Positions 1 through 7,608 of a DNA stretch of 44,267 bases are shown here, one piece after another (position 1 is the first letter of the stretch; each line of letters begins with the position of its first letter). Location: positions 1 through 44,267 of IMG/VR virus record IMGVR_UViG_3300037137_000402; one strand, given 5' to 3'. The stretch is from a virus. The notes under the pieces are model-generated. The model did not search any database. It was not told the DNA's origin and saw nothing but the letters and a program-made list of their open reading frames with translations. Made by a program: the position numbers and the translations under genes.

Positions 1-43
1 ATATAAAAAAGCAAGGAAACAATTAGAGAGGGACATAAAGGGA

Positions 44-181
44 ATGAAGAAAGTATATGTTATTACAAATGAAACAGACGAATACACATTTGATACAAGA
101 AACGTCTACAATCACGCCCTACAAGATGTACTTGATTTACTCAAGAAAGAAACAAAGAAGGAGGTGAAAAATGAATTTTGA
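44..181 (+). CDS. Small hypothetical protein, 45 aa
   Basis: A short open frame begins MKKVYVITNETDEYTF and ends KKEVKNEF, running 45 codons. It has a mixed, highly charged C-terminus and no recognisable domain. Its last codons overlap the start of the next gene at 171, and the sequence GGAGG that ends this ORF serves as the ribosome binding site of that gene, so the two are probably translationally coupled. A purine-rich GAGAGGGA lies about 13 bases upstream of the chosen ATG. The frame is complete, but the upstream promoter is outside the window. Function unknown. Confidence 0.55.
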   Translation: MKKVYVITNETDEYTFDTRNVYNHALQDVLDLLKKETKKEVKNEF

Positions 182-377
182 AACGGAACTAAAAGATTTA
201 ATAAACAAATATAGTTACGAAAATGGTTCAGACACACCTGATTTTATTATTGCCGAATATGTAATGGATTGCCTTAGGTCTTTTAACAAAGCGGTAGAAC
301 ATAGAACGGCGTGGTATAGTCCGAAACCTCAATTTAACCTTGACTTAAAACCTATTTACAAGAAAGAAGGGAAATAG
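171..377 (+). CDS. Small phage protein with N-G-S-x-TPDFI-AEY motif
   Basis: This 68-residue protein contains the stretch ENGSDTPDFIIAEYVMDCL followed by a WYSPKP end. Small proteins of this pattern (an ENGSNTPDFILAEYL-like core and a WYG-like end) are widespread in tailed phages and have no assigned function. It is probably a soluble early or accessory protein. A strong Shine-Dalgarno GGAGG at 160-164 lies seven bases before the ATG and supports this start. It is followed after one base by the ORF at 379, suggesting an operon. Recognition of the family is from memory of the motif, not from a search. Confidence 0.8.
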   Translation: MNFETELKDLINKYSYENGSDTPDFIIAEYVMDCLRSFNKAVEHRTAWYSPKPQFNLDLKPIYKKEGK

Positions 378-378
378 A

Positions 379-585
379 ATGAATAGTAACAAACAGTTTG
401 AAATAGGCCAGATAAATTACAAGAATGGTTTTAAGCGAGGCTATCAAAAAGGTTGGCGTTCAGGGGTTAAAAGAGGTAAAACATTGGCTATAAATACTTG
501 TATAGCTTTAGGACACGTAACCAGCCAACCAAAAGGATATTACAGGGCTCTTTCAGAGGTTATAGATAATTTAGAGTTGAGATGA
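379..585 (+). CDS. Hypothetical small basic protein, 68 aa
   Basis: The 68-residue product is strongly basic in its N-terminal half, with a Gly/Lys/Arg-rich stretch (GFKRGYQKGWRSGVKRGK, residues about 16-33) that could contact nucleic acid. The C-terminal half is uncharged to acidic. No domain is recognised. A weak AAGGG ribosome binding site overlaps the end of the preceding gene, and only one base separates the two genes. Nucleic-acid binding is inferred from composition only. Confidence 0.6.
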   Translation: MNSNKQFEIGQINYKNGFKRGYQKGWRSGVKRGKTLAINTCIALGHVTSQPKGYYRALSEVIDNLELR

Positions 586-598
586 TTAGCACTTAAAT

Positions 599-1096
599 AT
601 GACCAAGTATACGAGTGAACGCTTCAAAAAGTTTCTTCAAACCCACCTTGATCTTAAAGGTAAAGTTTTAGAAGTTGGCTCACGGGACATCAACGGAAGT
701 GTAAAACAAAAGTTAATTGATAGAGGGTTTGAATATACAGGACTTGATATGATTGCTCCGGCTGATATTGTAGCCAATGCACATGACATTAAAGCGATTC
801 TAAGACCCGAAGAATATGATTTAGTTATCTGCATGGACACACTTGAACATGATAATATGTTTTGGGTAACGATAGATAACATGAGATGGGTGTTAAAGAA
901 GGGGGGGTGGCTTGTTATTTGTACGCCGTCATATGCTTGGTCAATTCATGAGTGGCCTGGGGATTACTACCGGTTCTCGCCTCAAACTTATAGAGAGGTT
1001 TTTTTTGAAGGATACAAAGAATTATATATGGATATAGTTGGTGATCCGATGATCCCTAGTGAAGTATTCGCTTGGGGTCGTAAGCCTCAAGGGTAG
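599..1096 (+). CDS. Class I SAM-dependent methyltransferase, 165 aa
   Basis: The sequence shows the glycine-rich SAM-binding motif VLEVGS (residues about 23-28), an acidic second strand (GLDM), a DLVICMDTLEHD segment (about 78-89) and LKKGGWLVICTPS, the usual order of a Rossmann methyltransferase of the Methyltransf_11 type. The substrate is unknown; proteins like this are common in phage sugar or surface-modification cassettes. It resembles the methyltransferase at 3961 (both have P-x-x-IH then GDY-x-R), so the two are likely paralogs flanking the terminase. Its 3' end overlaps the convergent epimerase by 41 bp. No clear ribosome binding site is seen before the ATG. Confidence 0.85.
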   Translation: MTKYTSERFKKFLQTHLDLKGKVLEVGSRDINGSVKQKLIDRGFEYTGLDMIAPADIVANAHDIKAILRPEEYDLVICMDTLEHDNMFWVTIDNMRWVLKKGGWLVICTPSYAWSIHEWPGDYYRFSPQTYREVFFEGYKELYMDIVGDPMIPSEVFAWGRKPQG

Positions 1097-2033
1097 CACT
1101 TAGTCCCTCAATCAAAGTTGTTTCCGCCTTCCAGCCTATCAACTTGTTTATTTTTCTTACATCCGGCACACGCCTTTCAGAATCCTCAAACTTTTGTTTA
1201 TATGGCGGCTTAACATGTTTAATCTTGGATTTGGAAGCGGTAACATCAATTACAAGTTTGGCCAATTCCTCAATCGTAATCTCATCATTTCTCCCCATGT
1301 TCACAACGTCATTGTCAATAGTCATAGCGGCATAAATTGTAGCCTGAATACAATCATCAATATAACAAAACGCTCTACTTTGTGTACCATCACCATAAAT
1401 AGTCAGGGGTTCATTCTTAAGAGCTTGCTTAATAAATAAAGGAATAACATTGGCATAACGGTTATTAAATCCCCCAGGGCCATAGATATTAAAGTAGCGG
1501 AGAATTGTGTACTCTAACCCTTTAAGTCCGTATGAATGTATAAGATGCTCACTTAAGGCTTTAGAGTGTCCGTAAACCCATCTGGATATATTAGTTTGCC
1601 CGAATACACAATCGGAATCCTCACTTAAAGGAACTTGATTGTTTTTGCCATACACCTCAGATGATGATGTGAATACGATTTTCTTTTTTAACTTAAAACA
1701 CTCCTCAACGATATTCTTGGTTCCTTCGTAATTAGTCGCCATGTCTTCAAGCGGATATTTAACCACACTCTCAACACCAACTAAAGCGGCTAGATGAAAT
1801 ACAATATCTGCATTCTTTATAAGTTTGTGCATTAGTTTCTTGTCTTTAACATCGCCCTTAATAAACTTAAATGAGTTGGTGCCAAGTAAGCCACTGATAT
1901 TCTTTTTTGTTCCGGCACTAAGATTGTCTAAGCAAACAACTTGATCTACTTTGAGTATGTTATTGAGTTCAAGGAGACGATGGCAAAGATTGGAGCCGAT
2001 AAACCCTGCACCACCCGTGCAAAGGATCCTCAT
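1056..2033 (-). CDS. NAD-dependent sugar epimerase/dehydratase (extended SDR)
   Basis: This 325-residue protein has the full set of extended short-chain dehydrogenase motifs: the NAD-binding GGAGFIG (residues 7-13), the catalytic Ser in TSSSEVYG (about 122-129) and the Tyr-x-x-x-Lys pair (Y154, K158 in VYGHSK), with the downstream NIYGPGG segment typical of UDP-glucose 4-epimerase and dTDP-glucose 4,6-dehydratase relatives. It probably interconverts a nucleotide sugar used by the glycosyltransferases encoded elsewhere in the window; the exact sugar cannot be read. It is one of only two genes on the minus strand. Its ATG overlaps the TGA of the small HNH-like frame upstream (ATGA), suggesting coupled translation. 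Confidence 0.92.
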   Translation of the reverse strand: MRILCTGGAGFIGSNLCHRLLELNNILKVDQVVCLDNLSAGTKKNISGLLGTNSFKFIKGDVKDKKLMHKLIKNADIVFHLAALVGVESVVKYPLEDMATNYEGTKNIVEECFKLKKKIVFTSSSEVYGKNNQVPLSEDSDCVFGQTNISRWVYGHSKALSEHLIHSYGLKGLEYTILRYFNIYGPGGFNNRYANVIPLFIKQALKNEPLTIYGDGTQSRAFCYIDDCIQATIYAAMTIDNDVVNMGRNDEITIEELAKLVIDVTASKSKIKHVKPPYKQKFEDSERRVPDVRKINKLIGWKAETTLIEGLSATLEAYDPKRILH

Positions 2034-2155
2034 GTGTAGAATACCTTCCTATTCCCAAACTTCTCCCAATCATAACGACAGTGGCATTTTTTACAAAGAG
2101 ACAGCCAATCGTCTTGTTTTCTTAAGTACTTTCCGCTTTTATTAGCCCATTGCAT
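2030..2155 (-). pseudogene. Truncated HNH endonuclease-like remnant, 41 aa
   Basis: From ATG at 2155 the frame encodes 41 residues including QWANKSGKYLRKQDDWLSL and then CKKCH. This is the C-terminal half of a small phage HNH family that is present intact at 23892 (YEWSNISGEYKRDL then SLCTSCH). The open frame extends upstream to 2182 and would add CEFCGGKKN, the first zinc CxxC, but there is an in-frame TAG at 2183-2185 and no start codon, and the usual N-terminal helix is missing. So it is either a decayed gene or a short zinc-ribbon peptide translated from the good GGAGG at 2166-2170. Its stop overlaps the epimerase start. Confidence 0.6.
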
Positions 2156-2220
2156 ATTTTTCTTACCTCCACAAAACTCACACTAGTTGTCAAGTAATAT
2201 ACTAGAATATTCACTACTTA

Positions 2221-2226
2221 ATTATA
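2221..2226 (-). promoter_or_regulatory. Candidate -10 for the minus-strand HNH remnant/epimerase operon
   Basis: On the minus strand the sequence reads TGTATAAT, a perfect -10 with adjacent TG. It lies only 8 bp from the opposing terminase -10 at 2235-2240, so the two promoters are divergent and nearly back to back. No clear -35 is seen. The leader to the small ORF would be about 60 bases. Confidence 0.45.
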
Positions 2227-2234
2227 CACTATGA

Positions 2235-2240
2235 TATAAT
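2235..2240 (+). promoter_or_regulatory. Extended -10 promoter for the terminase genes (leaderless start)
   Basis: TATAAT is preceded by TGA, an extended -10 element (TGn-TATAAT), and no convincing -35 is present at 17-18 bases. The terminase small subunit ATG begins 8 bases after the -10, so transcription should start at or next to the start codon. There is no Shine-Dalgarno in the available space. Confidence 0.6.
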
Positions 2241-2248
2241 ATTAGGGT

Positions 2249-2638
2249 ATGCCCACCTCGATAATTAAACATGCAGGGGGTCGCCCCACAAAGTATATCC
2301 CCAACTTAATTCAACCAAAAATAGAAGAATACCTTAGTGGTTGTGGCAGAGAACAAACCGAGTTACCAACTGTAGAAGGGTTGGCACTTAAATTGGACGT
2401 AAATACGACCACAATTTGGGAATGGGATAAAAAATATCCTGAGTTTTCCAATTACTTAAAAAAATTAGCAGAAAAGCAAAAGAATCAACTAATGAATGAC
2501 GGAATGTATGGGGGCAAAGAAGTGAATGCGGGAATGGCAATATTCTTATTAAAAGCAATTCATGGATTAAAGGAACCGCCAACCGTACTACAACAATTTA
2601 ATGTAGGAGGAGAGATGACACTTGAGTTTACAGGTTAA
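2249..2638 (+). CDS. terS: Terminase small subunit
   Basis: The 129-residue protein starts with GGRPTKY, a frequent N-terminus of phage terminase small subunits, and contains a helix-turn-helix (LPTVEGLALKLDVNTTTIWE, about residues 39-58) followed by WDKKYPEF, as in the DNA-packaging small-subunit families. It should recognise the packaging start on phage DNA and recruit the large subunit, which is encoded four bases downstream. The start is set by the extended -10 only 8 bases upstream, implying a leaderless mRNA. Length is normal for the family. Confidence 0.85.
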   Translation: MPTSIIKHAGGRPTKYIPNLIQPKIEEYLSGCGREQTELPTVEGLALKLDVNTTTIWEWDKKYPEFSNYLKKLAEKQKNQLMNDGMYGGKEVNAGMAIFLLKAIHGLKEPPTVLQQFNVGGEMTLEFTG

Positions 2639-2641
2639 TGA

Positions 2642-3964
2642 ATGAAGGTAAAACTAAGTCCATGGCAACTAGAAGTAGCAAACGATCAACACAGATTCAG
2701 GGTAATTTGTGCTGGAAGAAGATCGGGGAAATCGGTCTTGGCCAGGCTTACCTTGTTGAAATGGGCCCTTACAAATATAGGGACGTATTATTTGGTATCA
2801 CCGACCTATCGACAGGCGAAATCTATACACTGGACAGAGATGAGGAAGGAGATACCAAGAGAGTGGGTCGCCAAAACTAATGAAACAGAATTATCTATCA
2901 CACTTAAAAATGGAAGTGCTATCGAACTTAAGGGGGCTGAGAACCCAGATGCTCTTAGAGGAGTTAAGTTAAGAGGGTTAGTAGTTGATGAAATAGCGTC
3001 TATCAGAAATTGGGATTGGCTTTGGAATGAAGTATTACAAGCAACTCTAGCCGATTACCAAGCACCTGTTATTTTTATCAGCACACCGAAGGGTTTTAAC
3101 CATTTTTTTGAATTATATGAACAAGGACAACAAAAAGACTCGGAATATAAATCATGGAGATTTACAAGTTATGACAACACAACGATCCCACACTTCGAAG
3201 ACGAACTTGCAAGACTTAAAGTCGAACTCACCGATGATACATTTCAACAAGAGTATATGGCGGACTTCAGGAAGTATACGGGACTCGTCTACAAGGAATT
3301 TCAAAGGGAAATCCACGTTATTGAGCCGTTTGACATCCCCGAGAGTTGGTCTCTCTACAGGGGATACGACTACGGTACTACGAATCCTACTGTTTTCCTT
3401 TGGATTGCTGTCGATGTGGACGATAATTGGTTTATCGTTGATGAAATATATGAATCAAATCAAACCCCTGTATATTTTGCAGGTAGGTTACACTCTAACC
3501 CTCTTGATTCTCGTGTGGTTGCTACTTATGGCGATCCGTCTGCTGCTGGGCCGATACTTGATTATGCACAAAATCAAAGAGTATTCATTACACCGGCAAC
3601 AAAGGAAACAAATACCGCTTTCAATACATGGGTTAGGTTTAAGATTGAAAAAATATCAGAAAAACTTAAGACAGTTTCAGGTCATACAGTGCTATTCCCC
3701 ACTAGACCCGACCCTGGATTGCCCACATGGCTTAATGGAATGCCCCGATTGTTCATCTTTAATTCATGTACCAATACTATCAGGGAGTTTGAAACCTATC
3801 GTTGGAAAGAAAGGAGTGTCAGTCAAGCCCAAGACTTAAATGAGCCGGACGTACCTGAAAAAGCAAATGATCATGCTATGGATGCTTTAAGTTACTTTGC
3901 CTGTTCATACCACAAGAAAGAGCAATACCCAATCATATCTAAGAAGAATTGGCAAATAGCATGA
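2642..3964 (+). CDS. terL: Terminase large subunit (packaging ATPase-nuclease)
   Basis: This 440-residue motor protein shows Walker A AGRRSGKS (residues 24-31), Walker B LVVDE (about 112-116) and the C-terminal RNase H-like nuclease acidic residues in GYDYGTTNP (about 240), TYGDPSAAG (about 296) and NDHAMDAL (about 410). It should translocate DNA into the prohead and cut concatemers. The start at 2642 rather than the frame-shifted ATG at 2638 is chosen because only this frame gives the family; AGGAGGAGAG lies about 30 bases upstream, so initiation may depend on coupling to terS. Its stop overlaps the start of the next methyltransferase. Confidence 0.95.
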   Translation: MKVKLSPWQLEVANDQHRFRVICAGRRSGKSVLARLTLLKWALTNIGTYYLVSPTYRQAKSIHWTEMRKEIPREWVAKTNETELSITLKNGSAIELKGAENPDALRGVKLRGLVVDEIASIRNWDWLWNEVLQATLADYQAPVIFISTPKGFNHFFELYEQGQQKDSEYKSWRFTSYDNTTIPHFEDELARLKVELTDDTFQQEYMADFRKYTGLVYKEFQREIHVIEPFDIPESWSLYRGYDYGTTNPTVFLWIAVDVDDNWFIVDEIYESNQTPVYFAGRLHSNPLDSRVVATYGDPSAAGPILDYAQNQRVFITPATKETNTAFNTWVRFKIEKISEKLKTVSGHTVLFPTRPDPGLPTWLNGMPRLFIFNSCTNTIREFETYRWKERSVSQAQDLNEPDVPEKANDHAMDALSYFACSYHKKEQYPIISKKNWQIA

Positions 3965-4449
3965 AAGATATAAGGACGCAAATCAAAGACTATCTAGGTA
4001 GGATAAACGTAAACAATATTACAATAATAGACTGGTGTAGTGGTAATAGGCCTGTAAGTAATTCGATAGTACACAACGACACTTGTAGGATTATAACCGT
4101 AGATAAGCGAAGGCAACGAGGCCCAACTGTTACTGCGGATGTATGTGTACCAATATTCATGGAACAAGCGGACATGGCTTTTTGTTTAGAATCACTAGAA
4201 CATCTCACCGACCCCGACATCGCACTAGATAATGTGTATAACAACTTAAAGGAGGGCGGATATTTCTATGTCTCCGTACCTTTTATATGCCCGATTCATA
4301 GTGTATATGGCGACTATTGGAGATGGACTCTCAACGGAATAAGGATACTACTTAAGAAGCACAACTTTAATATATTGGAGGAAGTTAAGTTAAAATACAT
4401 AAACGGAAAAGAATATAGAATTGGTTACTTGTTAAAGACAATGAAATGA
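3961..4449 (+). CDS. Class I SAM methyltransferase, 162 aa
   Basis: Motifs include IIDWCSGN (about residues 22-29, a divergent SAM-binding motif I), ITVDKRRQRG, DMAFCLESLEHLTD (motif IV region) and LKEGGYFYVSVPF. This is the Rossmann methyltransferase order. It shares P-x-x-IH followed by GDYWRW with the methyltransferase at 599, suggesting a duplication. The ATG is chosen because it overlaps the terL stop (ATGA); an in-frame TTG at 3949 would add four residues. Target unknown; modification of a sugar or small molecule is more likely than DNA because no target-recognition segment is visible. Confidence 0.8.
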   Translation: MKDIRTQIKDYLGRINVNNITIIDWCSGNRPVSNSIVHNDTCRIITVDKRRQRGPTVTADVCVPIFMEQADMAFCLESLEHLTDPDIALDNVYNNLKEGGYFYVSVPFICPIHSVYGDYWRWTLNGIRILLKKHNFNILEEVKLKYINGKEYRIGYLLKTMK

Positions 4450-4739
4450 CAGACGTTAGACCTACCCTACTATCGCTATCTATAACGATGAAGATGTTTA
4501 GTTGGACCAAATGGGGCGGCGGGGATCACTCACTTATTACTCACATGGATAAGGAGGAAGAGGAATGGTACTGCCAGGTATGTGGTGAAGAACAAAACAA
4601 AGTCTTACCTTCTTATATGATACCGGTTGACTATGACCAAAGAGATTATGTAAGGGTTTGTGCCTCATGTAAGGCTAAAGGGTTTCATGAACACTCGGAT
4701 ATACTGTGGGATTTACTAAAACTAATTAAAGGCATTTGA
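4446..4739 (+). CDS. Small zinc-ribbon protein, 97 aa
   Basis: Two Cys pairs, CQVC and CASC, about 26 residues apart in the C-terminal two thirds make a likely treble-clef or zinc-ribbon fold. The N-terminal 30 residues look unstructured. It overlaps the preceding gene's stop (ATGA) and ends inside the portal promoter, so it is the last gene of the first terminase transcript. It could be a nuclease-like or regulatory protein, but no HNH histidines are evident. Function unknown. Confidence 0.65.
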   Translation: MTDVRPTLLSLSITMKMFSWTKWGGGDHSLITHMDKEEEEWYCQVCGEEQNKVLPSYMIPVDYDQRDYVRVCASCKAKGFHEHSDILWDLLKLIKGI

Positions 4740-4765
4740 AAACCCTAACGCATAACAAGTATAAC
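4736..4765 (+). promoter_or_regulatory. Late-type promoter (TTGAAAACCC class) for portal, leaderless
   Basis: TTGAAA at 4736-4741, an 18-base spacer starting ACCCTA, and TATAAC at 4760-4765. The portal ATG follows after exactly 6 bases. The same geometry recurs at 15149, 17776, 18992, 30636, 35124 and 35526. The -35 overlaps the stop codon of the upstream gene. Confidence 0.8.
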
Positions 4766-4771
4766 TAACTT

Positions 4772-6820
4772 ATGGCAGACGACAAAGTCCTCAATGAAAT
4801 CATGTCTCATTACGAGGCGTGGACGGATGATAGAGAGATAAGATTAACCAGAAAGAATGGCTGGAATGATATAACTGATTCATACTACGGCAAACTCCCT
4901 GATGATTGGCCTTTTACTTCTAAGACAACCGACCCACGTATACGAACCTCGCTTCTTGAGAAGAATGCTAGACTTGTAGGAGGCAAGTTAAGAGGCAGGC
5001 TGATACCTCGTGAGTCCGGCGACCTAATTAGCGCAAAGATAAACAACGCCTTATTAGATTATCAATGGGACAACGCCAATGATGGCGGCTCAATGCAGGT
5101 CAAGATAAGCATAGCCGATATGGATACCAGACTCTACGGTTCCAAATTCGCTTTAGTTAAGTGGAATTGTGAGTATGATGATGAAGGCAAGATAACATTT
5201 GAAGGCAATGAGATGAAGCCTCTTGATATAAGAGACTGCGGGATAGACTACTCGGCGACTCATATTAAAGACGCTAAGTGGTTCCAACACTCCGCTTGGG
5301 AATATATAGAGGACTTAGAGAACCAAACTGATGTAAGCGGTAAACCCCTATTCTCTAATCTAAGTAAAGTAAAGAATAAGATGGCGGCAGTAGAGAGCGG
5401 CAAGAAGTCAGCCGAAAGAAAGAATAGATACGTCAGTCACGTTAAGCAACTAAGAAGTCTTGAGGATAGAATAGGTACTGACCAAGCCTTCCCCATGTTA
5501 GAAGTTGTTACCGAATATAGGAAAGATGAGTGGATTACATTCTGTCCTGAATATAGCGAGATAATCAGAACCATAGACAATCCGTATAGACACGGCAAGA
5601 TACCCATTGCCCAACTAAGGTACTATCCGCTTCAAGATGATCCACTTGGTGAAAGTGAGGTTGAATCAGTCATTCCTCTATGGCGGGCAATTCAGGCTAC
5701 GATGTGTGCTTACATGGATGAGGTTATCCTTAAGATGCGTCCTCCACTTAAGATTATAGAAGGTGCGGCAAGAATCGAAACCATAGTCTATGGCCCTGAA
5801 GCACAATGGCTTATGAGTCGCCCTGATGCTATAACCGAGATGCAATCTAATGGTGAAGCGGTTAGATACTTCGAGACAACTTATAGTGCTTTAACTGCGG
5901 CTTTCAATGTAGCGATGGGGATGTTAAGCCAAGGCACAAGCGGTGTTGAACCATTTAACCCACAAAAGACCGCCACTGAGATAAATGCTTCAGTTAAGCA
6001 ACAAAACGTCAGAGACGACAAGAACCAAACCGATTTAGCCGAGTTTATTAAAGACATAATGCTTATGTGGCTGTCTAATAATAAACAATTCATCTTTACC
6101 GACCCCAAGAAGAAAGATTACCTATTAAGAATTATAGGAACTGAGAACTTCGCCTACTTTAAGCAATCAGGACTAGATGGGATGCAACTACTTCCTTCGG
6201 TTGCGCAAACAATAGCTGACATCATAGACCAGAATCCTGACACGACACCAGGAGAACTAGATCAGATGATTGAAGCGGGCAAGATTCCTAAGTATCCGAT
6301 AGTTGAGAATCCCGAAGAGAAAGATCCCGAGAAGATGATGTTAAAGCCAAAGATGAAAGTTAATGAGATGGGGGATGTAGCTGAAGTAACTGTTGTACCA
6401 GATGATTTAGAAGGTGTCTATGATTACATCCCTGATGTTAAAAGTATGTCCTCGGGTGCGGGTGAGGAGCTTTCAAAAGCCCGACAAATGGCTATTATGC
6501 AGTTGACTACTAATGCAGGTATGATACAATTATTGATGTCAGAAGGGTATAGACCCAAGATTAAAGAATTGATATCTGCGAGTTTTGAGGATGTAGGACT
6601 AAAGGATGCAGACAGATTCTTTGAGAAAATAAATGTCCAACCGCAAATCCAAGGTCAGCCAGGACAGCCCCAAGTTCCAGGCACTCAAGGTAATGTTGCT
6701 CCAACAGGAGGCGTTCAACCGAATATACCACAGCCAGGACTACCAGCAGTACCTCAAGCCCCTATTGGAGGTGGCCCTCCACAACAAATGGCCGGATCCA
6801 TCCCAGGAGGACTTCGATAG
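4772..6820 (+). CDS. Portal protein, 682 aa
   Basis: A large protein directly downstream of the terminase and upstream of scaffold and capsid genes, of the size usual for podovirus portals. It contains the PLGESEVESVIPLWRAIQA segment (about residue 290) and the MLSQGTSGVEPFNPQKTATEI segment (about 388), both typical of portal wing and stem regions in SU10-like and related phages. The last 70 residues are Gln/Pro/Gly-rich and probably disordered. It should form the dodecameric DNA gate at one capsid vertex. Translation starts from a leaderless mRNA: the -10 ends 6 bases before the ATG and no Shine-Dalgarno is possible. Confidence 0.85.
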   Translation: MADDKVLNEIMSHYEAWTDDREIRLTRKNGWNDITDSYYGKLPDDWPFTSKTTDPRIRTSLLEKNARLVGGKLRGRLIPRESGDLISAKINNALLDYQWDNANDGGSMQVKISIADMDTRLYGSKFALVKWNCEYDDEGKITFEGNEMKPLDIRDCGIDYSATHIKDAKWFQHSAWEYIEDLENQTDVSGKPLFSNLSKVKNKMAAVESGKKSAERKNRYVSHVKQLRSLEDRIGTDQAFPMLEVVTEYRKDEWITFCPEYSEIIRTIDNPYRHGKIPIAQLRYYPLQDDPLGESEVESVIPLWRAIQATMCAYMDEVILKMRPPLKIIEGAARIETIVYGPEAQWLMSRPDAITEMQSNGEAVRYFETTYSALTAAFNVAMGMLSQGTSGVEPFNPQKTATEINASVKQQNVRDDKNQTDLAEFIKDIMLMWLSNNKQFIFTDPKKKDYLLRIIGTENFAYFKQSGLDGMQLLPSVAQTIADIIDQNPDTTPGELDQMIEAGKIPKYPIVENPEEKDPEKMMLKPKMKVNEMGDVAEVTVVPDDLEGVYDYIPDVKSMSSGAGEELSKARQMAIMQLTTNAGMIQLLMSEGYRPKIKELISASFEDVGLKDADRFFEKINVQPQIQGQPGQPQVPGTQGNVAPTGGVQPNIPQPGLPAVPQAPIGGGPPQQMAGSIPGGLR

Positions 6821-6950
6821 GAAGTATATAATCGAGTTTAGTAGAGCCAAAGCCTATGAAGAAATCTATAATATGCTTGAAATGGCTGAGGAAATGATTA
6901 AGAACCTATCTAAACAGATAAAAGACCCACAAAAGAATTATGAGCTTTAA
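6633..6950 (+). CDS. Hypothetical protein overlapping the portal 3' end; start uncertain
   Basis: The frame is open from 6633, inside the portal gene, to 6950. Only the part after 6820 is free of the portal and encodes about 43 residues with a helical, charged pattern (AYEEIYNMLEMAEEMIKNL). An AGGAGG at 6808-6813 is well placed for a start near 6820, but no ATG, GTG or TTG is in frame there; the in-frame ATGs are at 6633, 6693 and 6873. So either the start lies far inside the portal gene or it is the ATG at 6873, giving a 25-residue peptide. Function unknown. Confidence 0.45.
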   Translation: MSNRKSKVSQDSPKFQALKVMLLQQEAFNRIYHSQDYQQYLKPLLEVALHNKWPDPSQEDFDRKYIIEFSRAKAYEEIYNMLEMAEEMIKNLSKQIKDPQKNYEL

Positions 6951-7257
6951 TATGCGAGAATGGCAGAGGAAGTGGACACATACGCCCAAAAGGAAGGCGT
7001 ATTTGAAGAAATATCGCAAGACAGAAGCTTATAAGTTAAGTCACTATAAAGGAGTTGTAAAATGGATGAAGAATAATGCTGAAAAGGTTAAGGCTCACGC
7101 AAAAGCGAAAAGAAATAGAGAATCTATCAAGAAAGACTGTTGTGAGCTGTGTGGAGTGAAAGAATGTTTACAAATGCACCACAAGGATTATACAAAGCCA
7201 CTAGAAGTTATTACACTTTGTTCTAAATGTCATTCAAAACTAAGATATGAAGACTGA
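6940..7257 (+). CDS. HNH endonuclease-like protein, 105 aa
   Basis: After a very basic N-terminal 60 residues (many Lys/Arg) the C-terminal part reads CELCG, then QMHHKDYTKPLEVITLC followed by SKCH. This is the HNH zinc-finger nuclease pattern with both CxxC pairs and the catalytic HH. Free-standing HNH genes between structural genes are often homing nucleases; some assist packaging next to terminase. Here it lies between portal and scaffold. Its start overlaps the preceding frame's stop. Confidence 0.85.
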   Translation: MSFNMREWQRKWTHTPKRKAYLKKYRKTEAYKLSHYKGVVKWMKNNAEKVKAHAKAKRNRESIKKDCCELCGVKECLQMHHKDYTKPLEVITLCSKCHSKLRYED

Positions 7258-7384
7258 TAAATCTGAAAAACTTAGTGCAGAAGAGAAGATTGCGAGGGTT
7301 TGGCGCAAGAAAGTAACTGAAATGCGTAAGTTAGATGAGTTATTAAAGAGAACTCACGCCCCACCGGTACTAAAAAAGTCATGA
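7247..7384 (+). CDS. Small charged protein, 45 aa
   Basis: The ATG overlaps the stop of the HNH gene and the TGA overlaps the ATG of the following gene (ATGA), so the frame sits neatly in an operon. The product starts MKTDKSEKLSAEEKIARVW and ends with KRTHAPPVLKKS; it is helical and Lys-rich. No domain is recognised. The tight coupling on both sides is the main evidence that it is translated. Confidence 0.6.
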   Translation: MKTDKSEKLSAEEKIARVWRKKVTEMRKLDELLKRTHAPPVLKKS

Positions 7385-7593
7385 AAGGCAAGTATTTCTA
7401 TCAAGACCATAAAGAAAACCTCGAAGAAGAACATATAAAGTTCGAAACCCATGCCGAAACCAAGGATATTGGCGTTGAAAGGTGCGACCATATGGGTAAA
7501 GTAAGTTATGCTAATGGAGAACTGCGTTGTGAGTGTGGTGCGGCTTGGTCAGGATCAAATTTAGATGCCTTATATGATTTATTTGCTAAATAG
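7381..7593 (+). CDS. Small zinc-binding-like protein, 70 aa
   Basis: Residues near the middle and end include ERCDHMGK and LRCECGAAW, giving a C-x-x-H plus C-x-C arrangement that could bind one zinc. It is the last gene before the scaffold promoter and its ATG overlaps the stop of the gene before it. Function unknown. Confidence 0.6.
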   Translation: MKGKYFYQDHKENLEEEHIKFETHAETKDIGVERCDHMGKVSYANGELRCECGAAWSGSNLDALYDLFAK

Positions 7594-7595
7594 TA

Positions 7596-7601
7596 TATAA
7601 T
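7596..7601 (+). promoter_or_regulatory. -10 element for scaffold gene, leaderless
   Basis: A perfect TATAAT is followed by 7 bases and the scaffold ATG. No -35 of the TTGAAAA type is present, so this belongs to the same -10-only class as the sites at 2235 and 9695. Confidence 0.55.
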
Positions 7602-7608
7602 TATTACA

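Noticed and set aside
2638-2880. 80-residue open frame starting at the ATG that overlaps the terS stop
   Set aside because: The terL frame starting at 2642 encodes Walker A and the ATPase; the 2638 frame shows no recognisable content.
3108-3839. 243-residue open frame in another frame of the terminase large subunit
   Set aside because: It lies wholly within terL, has no family motif and no start signals, and the terL frame carries all expected motifs.
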